A stretch of 64,000 bases of DNA from positions 620,001 to 684,000 of the forward strand of contig NZ_CP094974.1 of the NCBI RefSeq assembly GCF_022869805.1, given 5' to 3'. The notes beneath the pieces were generated by a model. It searched no databases, had not been told where the DNA came from, and was given only the letters and a program-made list of their open reading frames with translations. Source of the DNA: Halosolutus halophilus. GTDB lineage: Archaea; Halobacteriota; Halobacteria; Halobacteriales; Natrialbaceae. Positions 8,961-18,269 of this stretch are shown one piece after another. A program made the translations under genes and the position numbers. How positions within the stretch are numbered: position 1 is the first letter of the stretch; each line of letters opens with the position of its first letter.

Positions 8961-9191
8961 ATGCCCAGTATCACGGTCAACGTGGACGACGACCTCAAAG
9001 AGCGAATGGAAAAGCACCCGGAGATCAACTGGAGCGAGGTCACGCGACAGGCCATTCAGGAGAAGATCGAGGCGCTCGAAATGATGGACGAACTCACCAG
9101 TGAGAGCGAACTCACCGAGCGCGACGTTCAGGAAATCGCCGATAGAATCAACGAACGTGGACGCAAGCGCGTCGAAGAAGAATCGGAGTAG
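8961..9191 (+). CDS. Orphan VapB-like antitoxin
   Basis: The 76-residue protein has an RHH-type N-terminus (PSITVNVDDDLKERMEKH, then WSEVTRQAIQEKIEAL) and a charged helical tail with ELTERDVQEIADRINERG, typical of haloarchaeal VapB antitoxins. No PIN toxin follows: the next 60 bases carry no frame of that kind and then a DUF457 scrap begins. The toxin gene was probably lost. The antitoxin frame is intact. Confidence 0.7.
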   Translation: MPSITVNVDDDLKERMEKHPEINWSEVTRQAIQEKIEALEMMDELTSESELTERDVQEIADRINERGRKRVEEESE

Positions 9192-9244
9192 ACTCGACGA
9201 ATGAAGCCAGCTATCTGTCCGGACGTCTCTCGTCGTCCCGTTGG

Positions 9245-9712
9245 ACTAATGGTCTTCATCGCGGTCCCGCTTTCGGGTGCCACCCTCGCGGTCGCCCGCC
9301 GCTACGGGAGGCCGAGCACGGTCGGCGCGCCGCTCTCGTAGGGTTCGACGGCGAGGGTGGGCCAGAGCAGGAAAATAGGGGTCGGTCGGCCCCCACAGCG
9401 CGGGCAGAGTGTCGACCAGAGCGTGGGCGAGCGCGCCGGTCGCGAACGCAACGCCGTACGCACGGCGAGTGACCTGCCGCGCAAGGAGGACGACCGCGAG
9501 CGTGACAGGCCCCCAACACGAGCAGCGAGTGCACGAGAGTGCGACCGGTCGGCAACGCGCCTAGACGCCAGCGGTTTGTCGACCAGATCCGGAACCTGCG
9601 TTCCGACCACGAGAAGGAAGACAGGGAGGTGGCTGGGCGAACGCTCGAACCGCGTGCAGGTCGACAGCGTGTCCAGGAGAGAGCCGATCGCCACGTGTCC
9701 GAGTGGCCACAT
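9245..9712 (-). pseudogene. DUF457 membrane hydrolase remnant B, partly inverted
   Basis: From an ATG at 9712 on the minus strand the frame reads MWPLGHVAIGSLL and then LPVFLLVVGTQVPDLVDKPLA, the start of a DUF457 protein. The next block, PTGRTLVHSLLV, is in another frame and the rest is scrambled. The left end (9245-9310) carries the next family block on the plus strand (FIAVPLSGATLAVARRYGRPS), matching VPFSGVVLAIARRYGKP at 43908. So the gene is frameshifted and part of it is inverted, or two remnants abut. Confidence 0.65.
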
Positions 9713-9995
9713 GCTGGCGAGGAGACTGCGGCGGGTCGGTATGGGTTTCCTGCTTGCTGGGTGCTCACGAGCGAGACGGTACGCAACCGAATCGAAAGCG
9801 TGCTCTTGGACCACGGGTGTGAACAGGACCAGTGTATCGTCACATCCGGGACCGCGGGAGCCCGCGCCCACGAGTCGGGCTCCGGGCCGCTGGAAGCACA
9901 CGTGCCGATTCTTATCGACATCTTTCCTCACGCCACTCGCTCGTCATGTTTCTCAGTAAAGGTTTCAACAAGACCAGTTTGAAGGAACGAGGCGG

Positions 9996-10642
9996 TGGAA
10001 TTCGTGGTGCCTTGCCAGAATTCGCCCGCCTCAGTAGAACTAGTACCGAGATTCAGTAGGGTTTGTGGAGCGAGAAGCGACACTGCGAGCTGATGCGGCT
10101 GAGCTTCCGACTCCATCTCCGAGTATTGTCAATATTAAATACTATTTCTGACTTGGAGAGCTTTGGTGTCGAACGCGCTCGTTCAACCATCCATAACGGG
10201 ATACAAAAGATGATCCACAGCCGACTACTGAACGGAGTTCGAAGCATGTCGCGATCAACGAGCCCGTGATCCAACTTAGGCCCGAACACTACTGGCTGTA
10301 CGCTGCTGTCGATCCCGAGACGAACGAATTTACCCACACAAGACTCTTTACTTCCAGAAACGAAGGCGTTATCTCGATCTCCCTCTCTGGACTCACCGAG
10401 AAATATGACATCAAGAACACCGTGTTTCTAGTCAATTTTGCACCCTAGTTGAAGTCCGAACTTCTCTGACACGAACTCCGATTTTGATATGAACGACACG
10501 AAAATCGATACACCGACAAACGTCTATTTCAAGAGATAAAAAGACGATCCTTACAGTTTAGATACTGCTTCAGAAACGCCAATCCGACGACCGCGAAACC
10601 TGGCTGCAATCCTATACATACCTTTGGAATCGTCCAATCTAG
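9996..10642 (+). pseudogene. Decayed IS6-family transposase, copy B
   Basis: This copy shares the layout of copy A (955-1605): a related leader (GAGGCGGTGGAATTCG), the block FGVERARSTIHN, the segment YWLYAAVDPETNEF, a FLVNFAP that should be FLVDGAP, and a degraded end. Stops and frameshifts break it at several points, and the second catalytic Asp reads Asn. It lies directly before the sugar region, as copy A lies before the LutB/orc1 scraps. Confidence 0.78.
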
Positions 10643-10749
10643 ATAATATTCTAGTAATACTATACAAAATCTAACTTGACCTCGATGCTATATCCCCTGG
10701 ATCAGTCGGATTCGGTCATATCCCCGACGAATTCCTCCGTCTTACTCCT

Positions 10750-11307
10750 TCAATATCTAATCTGAACAGTGCCCTCCTCGTCGGTCCTCACCCACGGATA
10801 TCGCAACGAGACGATAATGAGGTCGGTAGACGGCCGACAGCCGACGCCGTCCGCTGTCACCTCCATAGCGTGCTTGGCGATGCCGTACGGATCGTCTGGG
10901 GGTCCACGGATGGGTTTCGTCGACTGGGAGATACCACACGTTGGCATTCCGTTCCTAATGGCATTGATACTGGAGGGGAGACAGACAGACTCAAGCCCCA
11001 GGGAGTCGGCTGCTTTGAGGACGTGCTTTGTGGCCATGACATTGCTCTCGTAAACCCGATAATTGGGGTTGCTGTTACGGATCGGGGATCGATCCCATGT
11101 GGATCACTGTGTCAGCACCGGTCTTCGCGATGGCGCCGTACGTCTCGCCGGCATTGAGAAGATCGATCGTAACGTATGTGTCAGAGATTTCCCCAGCCGT
11201 TTCCCGCGCGAGATGTCCGCCGTTTCGCAGCCATAGTCGGCGAGGTGTTCGAGAATCGCCGATCCGATCCTGCTGTTGCTTCCGGTTACTGCGATAGTGG
11301 AAGTCAT
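10750..11307 (-). pseudogene. Uronate-dehydrogenase-like epimerase, broken
   Basis: The minus-strand ATG at 11307 begins MTSTIAVTGSNSRIGSAI, a Rossmann nucleotide-binding loop. After a frameshift near 11220 the match resumes with NVMATKHVLKAADSLGLESV and DDPYGIAKHAMEV, which holds the YxxxK-type site. The frame ends after about 185 residues, so the C-terminus is missing. The best fit is the uronate/aldose dehydrogenase branch of extended SDRs. It begins 31 bp after the mannonate dehydratase stop, so it was probably the third gene of that operon. Confidence 0.65.
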
Positions 11308-11337
11308 TGTGGCCGTGTCGGGTCGTGTTCGGAGTCG

Positions 11338-12282
11338 CTATTCGAGCAATCCTTTGATGTAGCCGATGGCGAACAAGCGGCCCATGTCAGTGTAACCTGA
11401 CATCGCCTCGTCACGGTCCTCCTCACCGACCATTCGCGGCACGTGATCGGGACGAATGGGTCCCTCGAAGCCGACCTCCCGGTACGCTTCGATGGCGGCC
11501 CTCATGTCGGTCGGTCCCTCGTCGTGCCACGTCTCGACGAAGTCTTGGGCGTCGCCCTCGACGTCGCGGAAGTGAACGAAGTGGATTCGATCGCCGAACT
11601 CGTGGATCGTCTCCGGGATGTCCGCGCCCATGGCGGCGAAGTTGCCCTGACAGAACGTCACCCCGTGACGTGGACTGTCATACATATCGAGGATCCGATG
11701 GTAGTCATTGACAGATGTGACGATGCGGGGGACGCCCCGAACGGGCGAGGTCGGCGGATCGTCGGGGTGAAGCGCGAGGTTTACGCCTGCCTCCTCCGCG
11801 ACGGGGACGACTTCGTCGAGAAAGTACTCGAGATTCTCCCACAGTTCTGCTTCAGTGAGATCCGCCGCCTCGTGATCGGGGGCGCGCTCCATCCACTCGT
11901 GGTCGTAGCCGATGCGCTGCGAGTCGCCGCGACCCGGCAGCGAGTCGGAAGTCCGGATGACACCCAGGGGGTTCTCGGTCCACACCCAGCAGTAGGTGTC
12001 GATGCCGAGTCGTCCCATGTTGTGGAGCAGTCGCTTGACCGTTGCGATCTCCTCGTCGCGCCCCTCTTTTCCGAGGACGGTCTTCTCCATCGGTGGACGG
12101 TCCTCAACGACGTCAAGTGAGAAGCCGTGGTCGGCGAACCGCGTCGTCGTGCGCATCAACGTCTCGTAGTCCCACCATTCCTCGACGCCCCAGAACCGGA
12201 CGACGGCCGTGTCGAGGCCGAGCTGTTTGGCGATCGTCCAGCGGCGATCCGGTCGCGGCGGTAGCACGACGGTCGGGTTCAT
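11338..12282 (-). CDS. uxuA: Mannonate dehydratase family protein 1
   Basis: The 314-residue TIM-barrel protein carries the UxuA set of metal and active-site motifs: HPDDPP near residue 197, TFCQGNFAAMG near 240, HFVHFRDVEGD near 266 and IRPDHVP near 293. UxuA dehydrates D-mannonate to 2-keto-3-deoxygluconate. It is shorter than the E. coli enzyme (about 394 residues), as is usual for archaeal forms, so related aldonates are possible substrates. It lies between a broken AGE isomerase gene and a broken uronate-dehydrogenase-like gene, which may leave it as the only working gene of its operon. It is a paralogue of 14016-14981. Confidence 0.85.
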   Translation of the reverse strand: MNPTVVLPPRPDRRWTIAKQLGLDTAVVRFWGVEEWWDYETLMRTTTRFADHGFSLDVVEDRPPMEKTVLGKEGRDEEIATVKRLLHNMGRLGIDTYCWVWTENPLGVIRTSDSLPGRGDSQRIGYDHEWMERAPDHEAADLTEAELWENLEYFLDEVVPVAEEAGVNLALHPDDPPTSPVRGVPRIVTSVNDYHRILDMYDSPRHGVTFCQGNFAAMGADIPETIHEFGDRIHFVHFRDVEGDAQDFVETWHDEGPTDMRAAIEAYREVGFEGPIRPDHVPRMVGEEDRDEAMSGYTDMGRLFAIGYIKGLLE

Positions 12283-12349
12283 CTTGCTCGCTCCGTTTTC
12301 CCCGTTTTCGTCGGTGTTACGGAATCCACATCGGTCTTGCCGTCTTCAC

Positions 12350-13557
12350 TCACGCTCTCTCACCTTCAGTGCGGACCGCCAACTCTCGTAGTACGCGCTC
12401 GCGGGGTGGTAATCGGATTCGACGCCCGGTGGGTCCGGAGGGATCGATTTCCCGCCGTCCTTCGGGCGAAGCGCTTCTCGTACCAGAGTCCAGCCGGCCC
12501 GCGATACGCATCCGCACAGGCGACGAACCGACGTTCCTAGTCGCGGAGGCGATCAATCTCGTCTTCATGTCCGTACGCGTCTGCGCGCTCGGCGAGTACT
12601 GCCGAGGCGCCGAGCGTCTCCGCAAGAGCCCAGCCGTAACGGTCGGGAACGATCGGACTCCCGTCGGGTTCAACGGTGTATGCGAACCCGTTCTCCGTCC
12701 AGCCAAGATCGCAGCGTCGAACAGGTCGATTGCACGATCGTCCATCTCCGCCGCGCTGGTCGCGTTTACGTCGACTCCGTAGCGATCGAGCAGGCCGAGA
12801 AACTTCGCCCACTTCACATGGTGGGCGGGCTGATACCCCGGCGGACGGAACTGGTGACCAGGCTCGTCCTCGTTGTAAGCGAAGTCGCAGCCCCACTCGT
12901 CAGTGTAGTGTTCCCACAGCAGCCCGCCGGTCTCCTCCGCGAAACCGACGGTGATCGCGTCTGCGATGTGGCGTGCGCGCTCCAGGTAGCGGTCTTCACC
13001 CGTCGCCTCACAGGCAGCGATGTACGCCTCGCACGCGTGCATGTTGGCGTTCTGGCCCCGATACGCCTTCAGTTCTTCCCAGTCGCTCTCACAGTCACTG
13101 CGGAACAGTCCCGCGTCGTCGCGGAAGCGCTCTTCGAGCAGTCCGTGGGTTGCCTCGAGATCTGCCGCGGCGCCGTCAAGTCCGGCAACCGCCGCTCGGG
13201 CGTACGCGAGCAGGACGAAAGCGTGGCCGCACGCCGACCGCGTTCGATCGATAGACTCGCCGTCGTCATCAATAACGAGGTGGTACCCGCCGTCTGCAGC
13301 GCGGTAGTCCGCTCGCAGGATCCGTAGTCCGTGTTCGGCCGTGTCGAGACACCACTTCGGACACTCCGCGGTAGCGCCGAGTGCGAAGTTCGAGATCGAG
13401 CGACACGTCGCGACGAGGTGTCGGCGCTCGTCGGTGTACCGCTCGCCCGTCTCCGGATGAAGCACCCGGAACCCGCGATTAGCGAGCACGTCCGGATACT
13501 GAATTCGTAGCCACGCTACGAATTTCGCTCGCCGTGCGGCTAATCGATCTGCTATCA
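12350..13557 (-). pseudogene. AGE-family aldose isomerase/epimerase, frameshifted
   Basis: From an ATG near 13557 about 280 residues match N-acylglucosamine-2-epimerase-family proteins (RSACGHAFVLLAYA, YRGQNANMHACEA, LLWEHYTDEW). The frame shifts near 12710 into WTENGFAYTVEPDG, meets a stop at 12538, and the last block (GPAGLWYEKRF, then TTPRA) is in a third frame. The active-site segment that reads GHFVEWAKLL in the intact paralogue (21386-22564) is AHHVKWAKFL here, so the Glu is lost. Decay is therefore likely real and not only a sequencing slip. Confidence 0.8.
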
Positions 13558-13927
13558 TACGGGATAGATACAACGTTATGAATAAAAGGTTCCGGAACGG
13601 ATATCTAAATCGACAGGACGTCGATCGAATGGGCGGAGACGAACGACGGCGACTCCACGCGAGGAACCGACGATGCCGACGACAACGATTCGTCGCACGA
13701 TGTCCGAGCCGAGGACGTGGAACTGTAACAGCCGTCGATACCCTTCGATCGGTCACGCCGGACGGATCGGTGGCGATTCGGTCGGTCGTATTCTTCCCAG
13801 CCTCGGACAGGTCGGGTGGGAAGGTGTTCGTGAGACGGTGGATGCAGTTCGAGATAACCGCTCGCGTCACTCTCTGTCGCCGAGCGATCGACCATCCGAG
13901 ACCACTTCCGGATAACTGACGTATATG

Positions 13928-13952
13928 TGACGTTATCTGGGTGACAACGTCA
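13928..13952. promoter_or_regulatory. Inverted repeat upstream of mannonate dehydratase 2
   Basis: TGACGTT and AACGTCA are separated by 11 bases, 64-88 bp upstream of the ATG at 14016, with a further TGACGTA at 13918-13924. It lies between the divergent broken AGE gene and uxuA copy 2, so it is a candidate operator. The rest of 13558-13927 shows no convincing gene. Confidence 0.4.
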
Positions 13953-14015
13953 GTAGTCGGTAAGATGAATTGTCTACGTCGATGGGTATATGTCCCCCTC
14001 GTGCACTTACTCTAT

Positions 14016-14981
14016 ATGGTTCAGACAGCGTTAATATTGCCGCCTGAGCCGGACGAACGGTGGCATTTGGCAGCACAGATGGGCGTTTCGAAGGCCGTGA
14101 TTCACCCGCTCGAGATCGGCAACGGCCGAACGCACTGGTCGCGCGACGATCTTCTCGGACTCTCGAACTGGCTCGAGGAAGTCGATCTCGAATTTTCGGT
14201 GCTCGAAGGCTCCGTGCCGATCTCCGATCGGGTTCGGTTGGGCCGAGACGGCCGCGACGAGGATATCGAGATCTTCAAGCAATTCCTTCGGGACTGTGGT
14301 GCCGTCGGCATCGATACCGTCTGTTACGACTGGATGGTCGGCGTTCGATGGGCGCGGACGAAAGCCCACGTCGAATCGAGAGGCGGGTCGTACGTGACCG
14401 CGTTCGACATCGACGATACGATCGACGTCGCACCGAACGAGACGCCCGACGCCACCAGAGAAGACCTCTGGGAGGCGCTCGAGTACTTCCTCCAGGAGGT
14501 CGTTCCGGTCGCGGAGGAGGCGGGGGTGAAACTCGGCTTGCACCCGGACGATCCACCGCGGCCAAAACTCAGCGGCATTCCCCGGATCGTCACGTCCGTC
14601 GAGGCGTACGATCGGCTACTCGAGTTACATCCGAGCCCACACAACGGGATCACGTTCTGTCAGGGGAACTTCGCCGCGATGGGGGCGGACATTCCGGCGG
14701 CGATCGAACGGTTCGGCGACAGGGTTCACTTCGTCCATTTCCGCGACGTCGAAGGGGACGCTGATCGGTTCGTCGAAACGTGGCACGACGAGGGGCCCAC
14801 CGACATGCTCGCGGCCATGCGCGCGTACGAGCGATACGTCGACGACGACGTGCCGATCCGACCGGACCACGTGCCGACGATGGCCGGCGAAGACAACTCG
14901 AATCCGGGGTATCACACGAACGGCCGACTGTTCGCCGTCGGGTACATGGCGGGACTGCTCGAGGCCGCTCGGGAGAGCTAG
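14016..14981 (+). CDS. uxuA: Mannonate dehydratase family protein 2
   Basis: I chose the ATG at 14016 (MVQTALILPPEPDERW) because it aligns with the start of the paralogue at 11338-12282; the frame is open further upstream. The 321 residues hold the same motifs: HPDDPP, TFCQGNFAAMG, HFVHFRDVEGD and IRPDHVP. Substrate and product should be those of UxuA (D-mannonate to 2-keto-3-deoxygluconate) or a close aldonate. The convergent mutarotase gene ends 8 bp downstream. Two divergent dehydratase paralogues suggest either duplication or two different substrates. Confidence 0.85.
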   Translation: MVQTALILPPEPDERWHLAAQMGVSKAVIHPLEIGNGRTHWSRDDLLGLSNWLEEVDLEFSVLEGSVPISDRVRLGRDGRDEDIEIFKQFLRDCGAVGIDTVCYDWMVGVRWARTKAHVESRGGSYVTAFDIDDTIDVAPNETPDATREDLWEALEYFLQEVVPVAEEAGVKLGLHPDDPPRPKLSGIPRIVTSVEAYDRLLELHPSPHNGITFCQGNFAAMGADIPAAIERFGDRVHFVHFRDVEGDADRFVETWHDEGPTDMLAAMRAYERYVDDDVPIRPDHVPTMAGEDNSNPGYHTNGRLFAVGYMAGLLEAARES

Positions 14982-14988
14982 CGATCGC

Positions 14989-16026
14989 TCAGCTCCGAGC
15001 CGAGTGGGTCGTCACCGAGATCGTGGCGGATACCGATGTTTTCGGTTCAAGGCGGTTCGCCGTCCCGTTTTCCTGCGCCGCGGCCAACCCGGCGTTCGGG
15101 ATGGACGTGCACGGTTCGAGCCCGACCGCGTAGGCCCGACCGAAAAACGGTGAGACGTCGAACCCGCCGAGAGGCTGCCAGTACCAGACGTACTCATAGA
15201 GCGATCGCGGAAATCGTACGGTGACGCCGAGGTCAACCGACGGATTCGACAGCGTGTAACGGCCCTCCGTCAGGTCACAGAGCGCGACCAAGTCGTGAAC
15301 CGGCGTCTCGCGGGGCGGAAAGCGCCGAAGGTCGACCGGCTCGTCTCCCGCGTCCCAGATCGGCCAGTCGAAGCGTTCGCCAGCCGGGAGACGAGCAGTT
15401 TCGGCGTCGTGATCCGGATCGACCCGAACCGTCCGGCACGGAACGTTGAGGACGGCGTTCGGGCCGACGAGTGGCGGGCCGAACGCGAGGTGTTGTAACC
15501 AGGAGTAGTCGATCGGAACCGATCCCTCGTTGATCGCGGTCGTCCGAACGGAGAGCGTCGGGTCGTCGGCCCGAAGTGTGAGGACGCGCGAGAGACGAAG
15601 CGGATACCGGGTCAGCTGCGCCGTCAGTTCGACGCTGGCGATCGATCGTGTTTCGGCCGTCACCTCAACGTCGAAAGGAACGAGACTCGACTCGCCGTGA
15701 AGAGCGAGCGACGCACCCGCCGATTCGCTCGGACCGCCCGCGGCGGGGAGCACGTCCTGCCACCCGCCCGGGTAGTGATCGAGAAACGTGAACGCGCCGT
15801 CGGGCGCCCCGACGGTCCGCGTCGGCGGGCGCCACTCGTGGGGCGCTTCGAACAGGACGTTCGTGTCGGTGCGCTTGTCCCGGAACTCGGTGATATCGCC
15901 GCCCTTGCCGGCGAGAATTTCGACGTGGACGTGATCGTTCTCGAGGAACACGACGTCGAGACCCTTTCGACGATACTCCGTCCTGGCGTGAGGTGACATG
16001 CCGACCGTTTCGACGGCGTCCGACAT
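14989..16026 (-). CDS. Aldose 1-epimerase-like (galactose mutarotase fold) protein
   Basis: The protein (about 345 residues from the ATG at 16026; a longer frame from 16086 adds 20) resembles the aldose-epimerase/DUF4432 group: an early VEILAGKGGDITEFRDKRTD block, a central SYSWLQHLAF-like segment (here DYSWLQHLAFGPP) and YEYVWYWQPLGGF near the end, with GLEPCTSIPN. Such enzymes interconvert anomers of free aldoses. The gene is the second of a minus-strand pair after the SMP-30 lactonase (gap about 200 bp). Its sugar is not determinable. Confidence 0.7.
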   Translation of the reverse strand: MSDAVETVGMSPHARTEYRRKGLDVVFLENDHVHVEILAGKGGDITEFRDKRTDTNVLFEAPHEWRPPTRTVGAPDGAFTFLDHYPGGWQDVLPAAGGPSESAGASLALHGESSLVPFDVEVTAETRSIASVELTAQLTRYPLRLSRVLTLRADDPTLSVRTTAINEGSVPIDYSWLQHLAFGPPLVGPNAVLNVPCRTVRVDPDHDAETARLPAGERFDWPIWDAGDEPVDLRRFPPRETPVHDLVALCDLTEGRYTLSNPSVDLGVTVRFPRSLYEYVWYWQPLGGFDVSPFFGRAYAVGLEPCTSIPNAGLAAAQENGTANRLEPKTSVSATISVTTHSARS

Positions 16027-16232
16027 AACGTGGCCGGTACGCCCAGACAGGCGGCGAATCGCCGTCGGATCGCCGACGAGGGCCAACGAGGGCTGACCCG
16101 GACTGCCAGCGACTCGTTCGGGGAACCTCCTCAGCGCGGATCAAGGACGATCGGGCCGGACGCAGAACGATCTAAGACCTGTCGAGAGGCTCGGCGTCGG
16201 TCCCAGAGCCGGGTAGAGACTCGACAACGTGC

Positions 16233-17129
16233 TCACTCGTTACCGATCGCCGATCGGAACTCCGGTCGACCGGAGACGCCCAGATCGACGCGGTAGAGGC
16301 TGCCGGCGGTTTCTCCCTCGGCGGGTCGATCGTCGCCGCCGGCGGTCGTGACGTACGCGTCGCTCGCGTCGGGTCCGCCGAAGGTGATCGCGGAGACTTT
16401 TTTGGGTTCGAACTCGACGACCCGGTCGCGGCTGCCGTCCGGCGCGTACCGCACGAGTTTGTGCCCGTCCCAGAACGCCGACCAGACGTACCCCTCCTCG
16501 TCGACCGTCATCCCGTCGGTGAGGCCCTCGAGCGCCGCCTCGACGAAAACTTCCCGATCGGAGAGCGTACCGGTCTCCTGATCGTACTCGTACCGGTAGA
16601 TGATACCGGGGTCGTCGCTGTAGTAACACGTATCGGTAAAGTACAGCCGGGTGCGGTCCGGCGTAAACCCGAACCCGTTGGGGAGATCGATCTCCCGTTC
16701 GATGCACTCGAACGTTCCGTCGCGGTCAAGGCGGTACATCCGGCCCGGGATTCCGGCGTCCGGATCCGGCATCACGCCGCAGTAGACCCGGCCCTCGGGA
16801 TCGGCGATGACGTCGTTGAACCGCTCGTGGAACTCGTCCGGATCCGGTTCGACGACCGTCTCGACGTCGCCGTCGGCGTACCGTCGAACGGCGCCGGCCT
16901 CCTGAAACAGCAGCAACGACCCGTCGGTCTGGAAGGTGAATCCGCCGATACGTTCGTCGGGATCCTCGTACAGCAGGTCGTACGTGTCGGTCTCCGGATC
17001 GTACGCGTACAGGCGGCCCCGAGGGATGTCACACCAGTAGAGTCGCCCGTCGTCGACGTTCCAGAGCGGGTTCTCACCGGTTTCGCACGGTTCATCTACC
17101 ACTACGGTCGGGTTGTCACGTTCACCCAT
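16233..17129 (-). CDS. SMP-30/gluconolactonase-family lactonase
   Basis: The 298-residue six-bladed propeller has the metal ligands expected for the family: Glu in ETGENPLW (about residue 18), Asn in RFNDVIADPEGRVYCG (about 104), Asn in LPNGFGFTPD (about 151) and Asp in LTDGMTVDEEGYVWSAFWDG (about 205). Members hydrolyse aldonolactones such as gluconolactone to the free acid. Together with an SDR, an ABC importer and mannonate dehydratases it suits an oxidative sugar route. The start codon lies just after a T-rich, TATA-like stretch on its strand. Confidence 0.85.
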   Translation of the reverse strand: MGERDNPTVVVDEPCETGENPLWNVDDGRLYWCDIPRGRLYAYDPETDTYDLLYEDPDERIGGFTFQTDGSLLLFQEAGAVRRYADGDVETVVEPDPDEFHERFNDVIADPEGRVYCGVMPDPDAGIPGRMYRLDRDGTFECIEREIDLPNGFGFTPDRTRLYFTDTCYYSDDPGIIYRYEYDQETGTLSDREVFVEAALEGLTDGMTVDEEGYVWSAFWDGHKLVRYAPDGSRDRVVEFEPKKVSAITFGGPDASDAYVTTAGGDDRPAEGETAGSLYRVDLGVSGRPEFRSAIGNE

Positions 17130-17447
17130 ACTGGTGAGTCACAAGTCGATTAAAAAAAACTATCTCTCGGGATCGTTCCGCGCCGAGACGTCCCTCCCGG
17201 AGCGGCCGGGGCACGCGGAAAATCGATCGGGCGAGTGGCCTACGGGCGTTCGAGTCCGCCGTTCAGAGCCGGCGTTCCCAGCACGTTCTCGAGTTGCACT
17301 CAGGAAACGCGAGACACTGCGGCAGTCTGCTCCGCGCGTGCGAACGTATCTCGGCCGAGTTCGGGAGTCGGCTATGAATGCGTCGTTCGCCGGAGCGACG
17401 GTGGTTTGCCGAAACGGACGCGAAACCGAGTTACGACGACGCGAAAC
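17130..17447. other. Intergenic stretch without a gene
   Basis: Nothing convincing is coded between the SMP-30 start and the ABC ATPase stop. A poly-A run at 17153-17160 probably belongs to the SMP-30 promoter. Confidence 0.5.
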
Positions 17448-18269
17448 TCAGTCGTCTTTCTGTATTCCGGTCGTCATCAGCTGGGTCAACTGTTCGAGGG
17501 ATGATTCCTCCGGAGTCCGGACATCGATGAGGTTCCCCTGGTAGAGGACGCCGATTCGGTCGGCGATCTCGAGAACCGATTCGATGTTGTGGCTGACGAT
17601 GATGATCGTCATTCCCTCGTCTTCTTTGAGCTTCTGCAGGGTCGTGTGGACCATGTCAGTCGCGTCGACGGAGAGCGCGCTCGTCGGCTCGTCAAGGATG
17701 ATCACCTCGGGATCGAACGCGAGCGCGCGGCTGATCGCGAACAGTTGGCGTTCGCCGCCAGAAAAGAATTCGACCTCCGTCTCGATGTTGAGGTCGCGAC
17801 CGAGCGTGTCGTTGACGATTTCGTCGGCTCGCTTGTACGTCTCCTCCCAGTCGATCTGTTTTAGCGGACCGATGCCCTTGGTCGGGAACTGTCCCATGAA
17901 GATGTTCGTCGCGACGTCCAGGTCGTCCATCAACGCCAGGTCCTGGTAGACGGTCTCGATGCCGATGGCGCGAGCGTCGCTCGGACTGGAGAACGTGACC
18001 GGTTCTCCCTCGTAGTACAGTTGGCCGTCAGTCGGCGCGTGAACGCCACAGAGGACGTTCATCAACGTCGACTTTCCAGCGCCGTTATCCCCGACGAGCG
18101 CAAAGATCTCGTTATCACGGATCTCGAGGTCGATGTCTTCGATCGCGATAATTCGCCCGAACTGCTTCTTGACGTTCCTGGCGACGACCTTCCCGTCACC
18201 CTCGGGCGGCGAGCCGCTCCCGGCCGCGCCCGACGAGACGTCGAGTTCCGCGGTTTCGTCTACGCTCAT
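17448..18269 (-). CDS. Sugar ABC transporter ATP-binding protein
   Basis: The 273-residue protein has one nucleotide-binding domain: Walker A GDNGAGKST (about residue 58), Q-loop in TVYQDLAL, signature FSGGERQLF, Walker B VIILDEPTSAL and the switch His in IVSHN. It belongs to the CUT2 (ribose/fructose type) group but has a single domain, like FrcA, and not the tandem domain of RbsA. Its ATG overlaps the permease stop (ATGA), so it is the last gene of a binding protein - permease - ATPase operon. Confidence 0.9.
   Translation of the reverse strand: MSVDETAELDVSSGAAGSGSPPEGDGKVVARNVKKQFGRIIAIEDIDLEIRDNEIFALVGDNGAGKSTLMNVLCGVHAPTDGQLYYEGEPVTFSSPSDARAIGIETVYQDLALMDDLDVATNIFMGQFPTKGIGPLKQIDWEETYKRADEIVNDTLGRDLNIETEVEFFSGGERQLFAISRALAFDPEVIILDEPTSALSVDATDMVHTTLQKLKEDEGMTIIIVSHNIESVLEIADRIGVLYQGNLIDVRTPEESSLEQLTQLMTTGIQKDD

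Noticed and set aside
9720-9955. A possible stress-protein-like plus-strand frame
   Set aside because: The segment VLLDHGCEQDQCIVTSG is only weakly suggestive and lacks a start and a family motif.
12350-13557. Calling the minus-strand AGE gene intact with a different C-terminus
   Set aside because: The expected C-terminal blocks are present but in two other frames, and an active-site Glu is changed, so it is broken.
13941-14015. Earlier starts for uxuA copy 2
   Set aside because: The extra 25 residues are not in the paralogue and overlap the inverted repeat in the control region.
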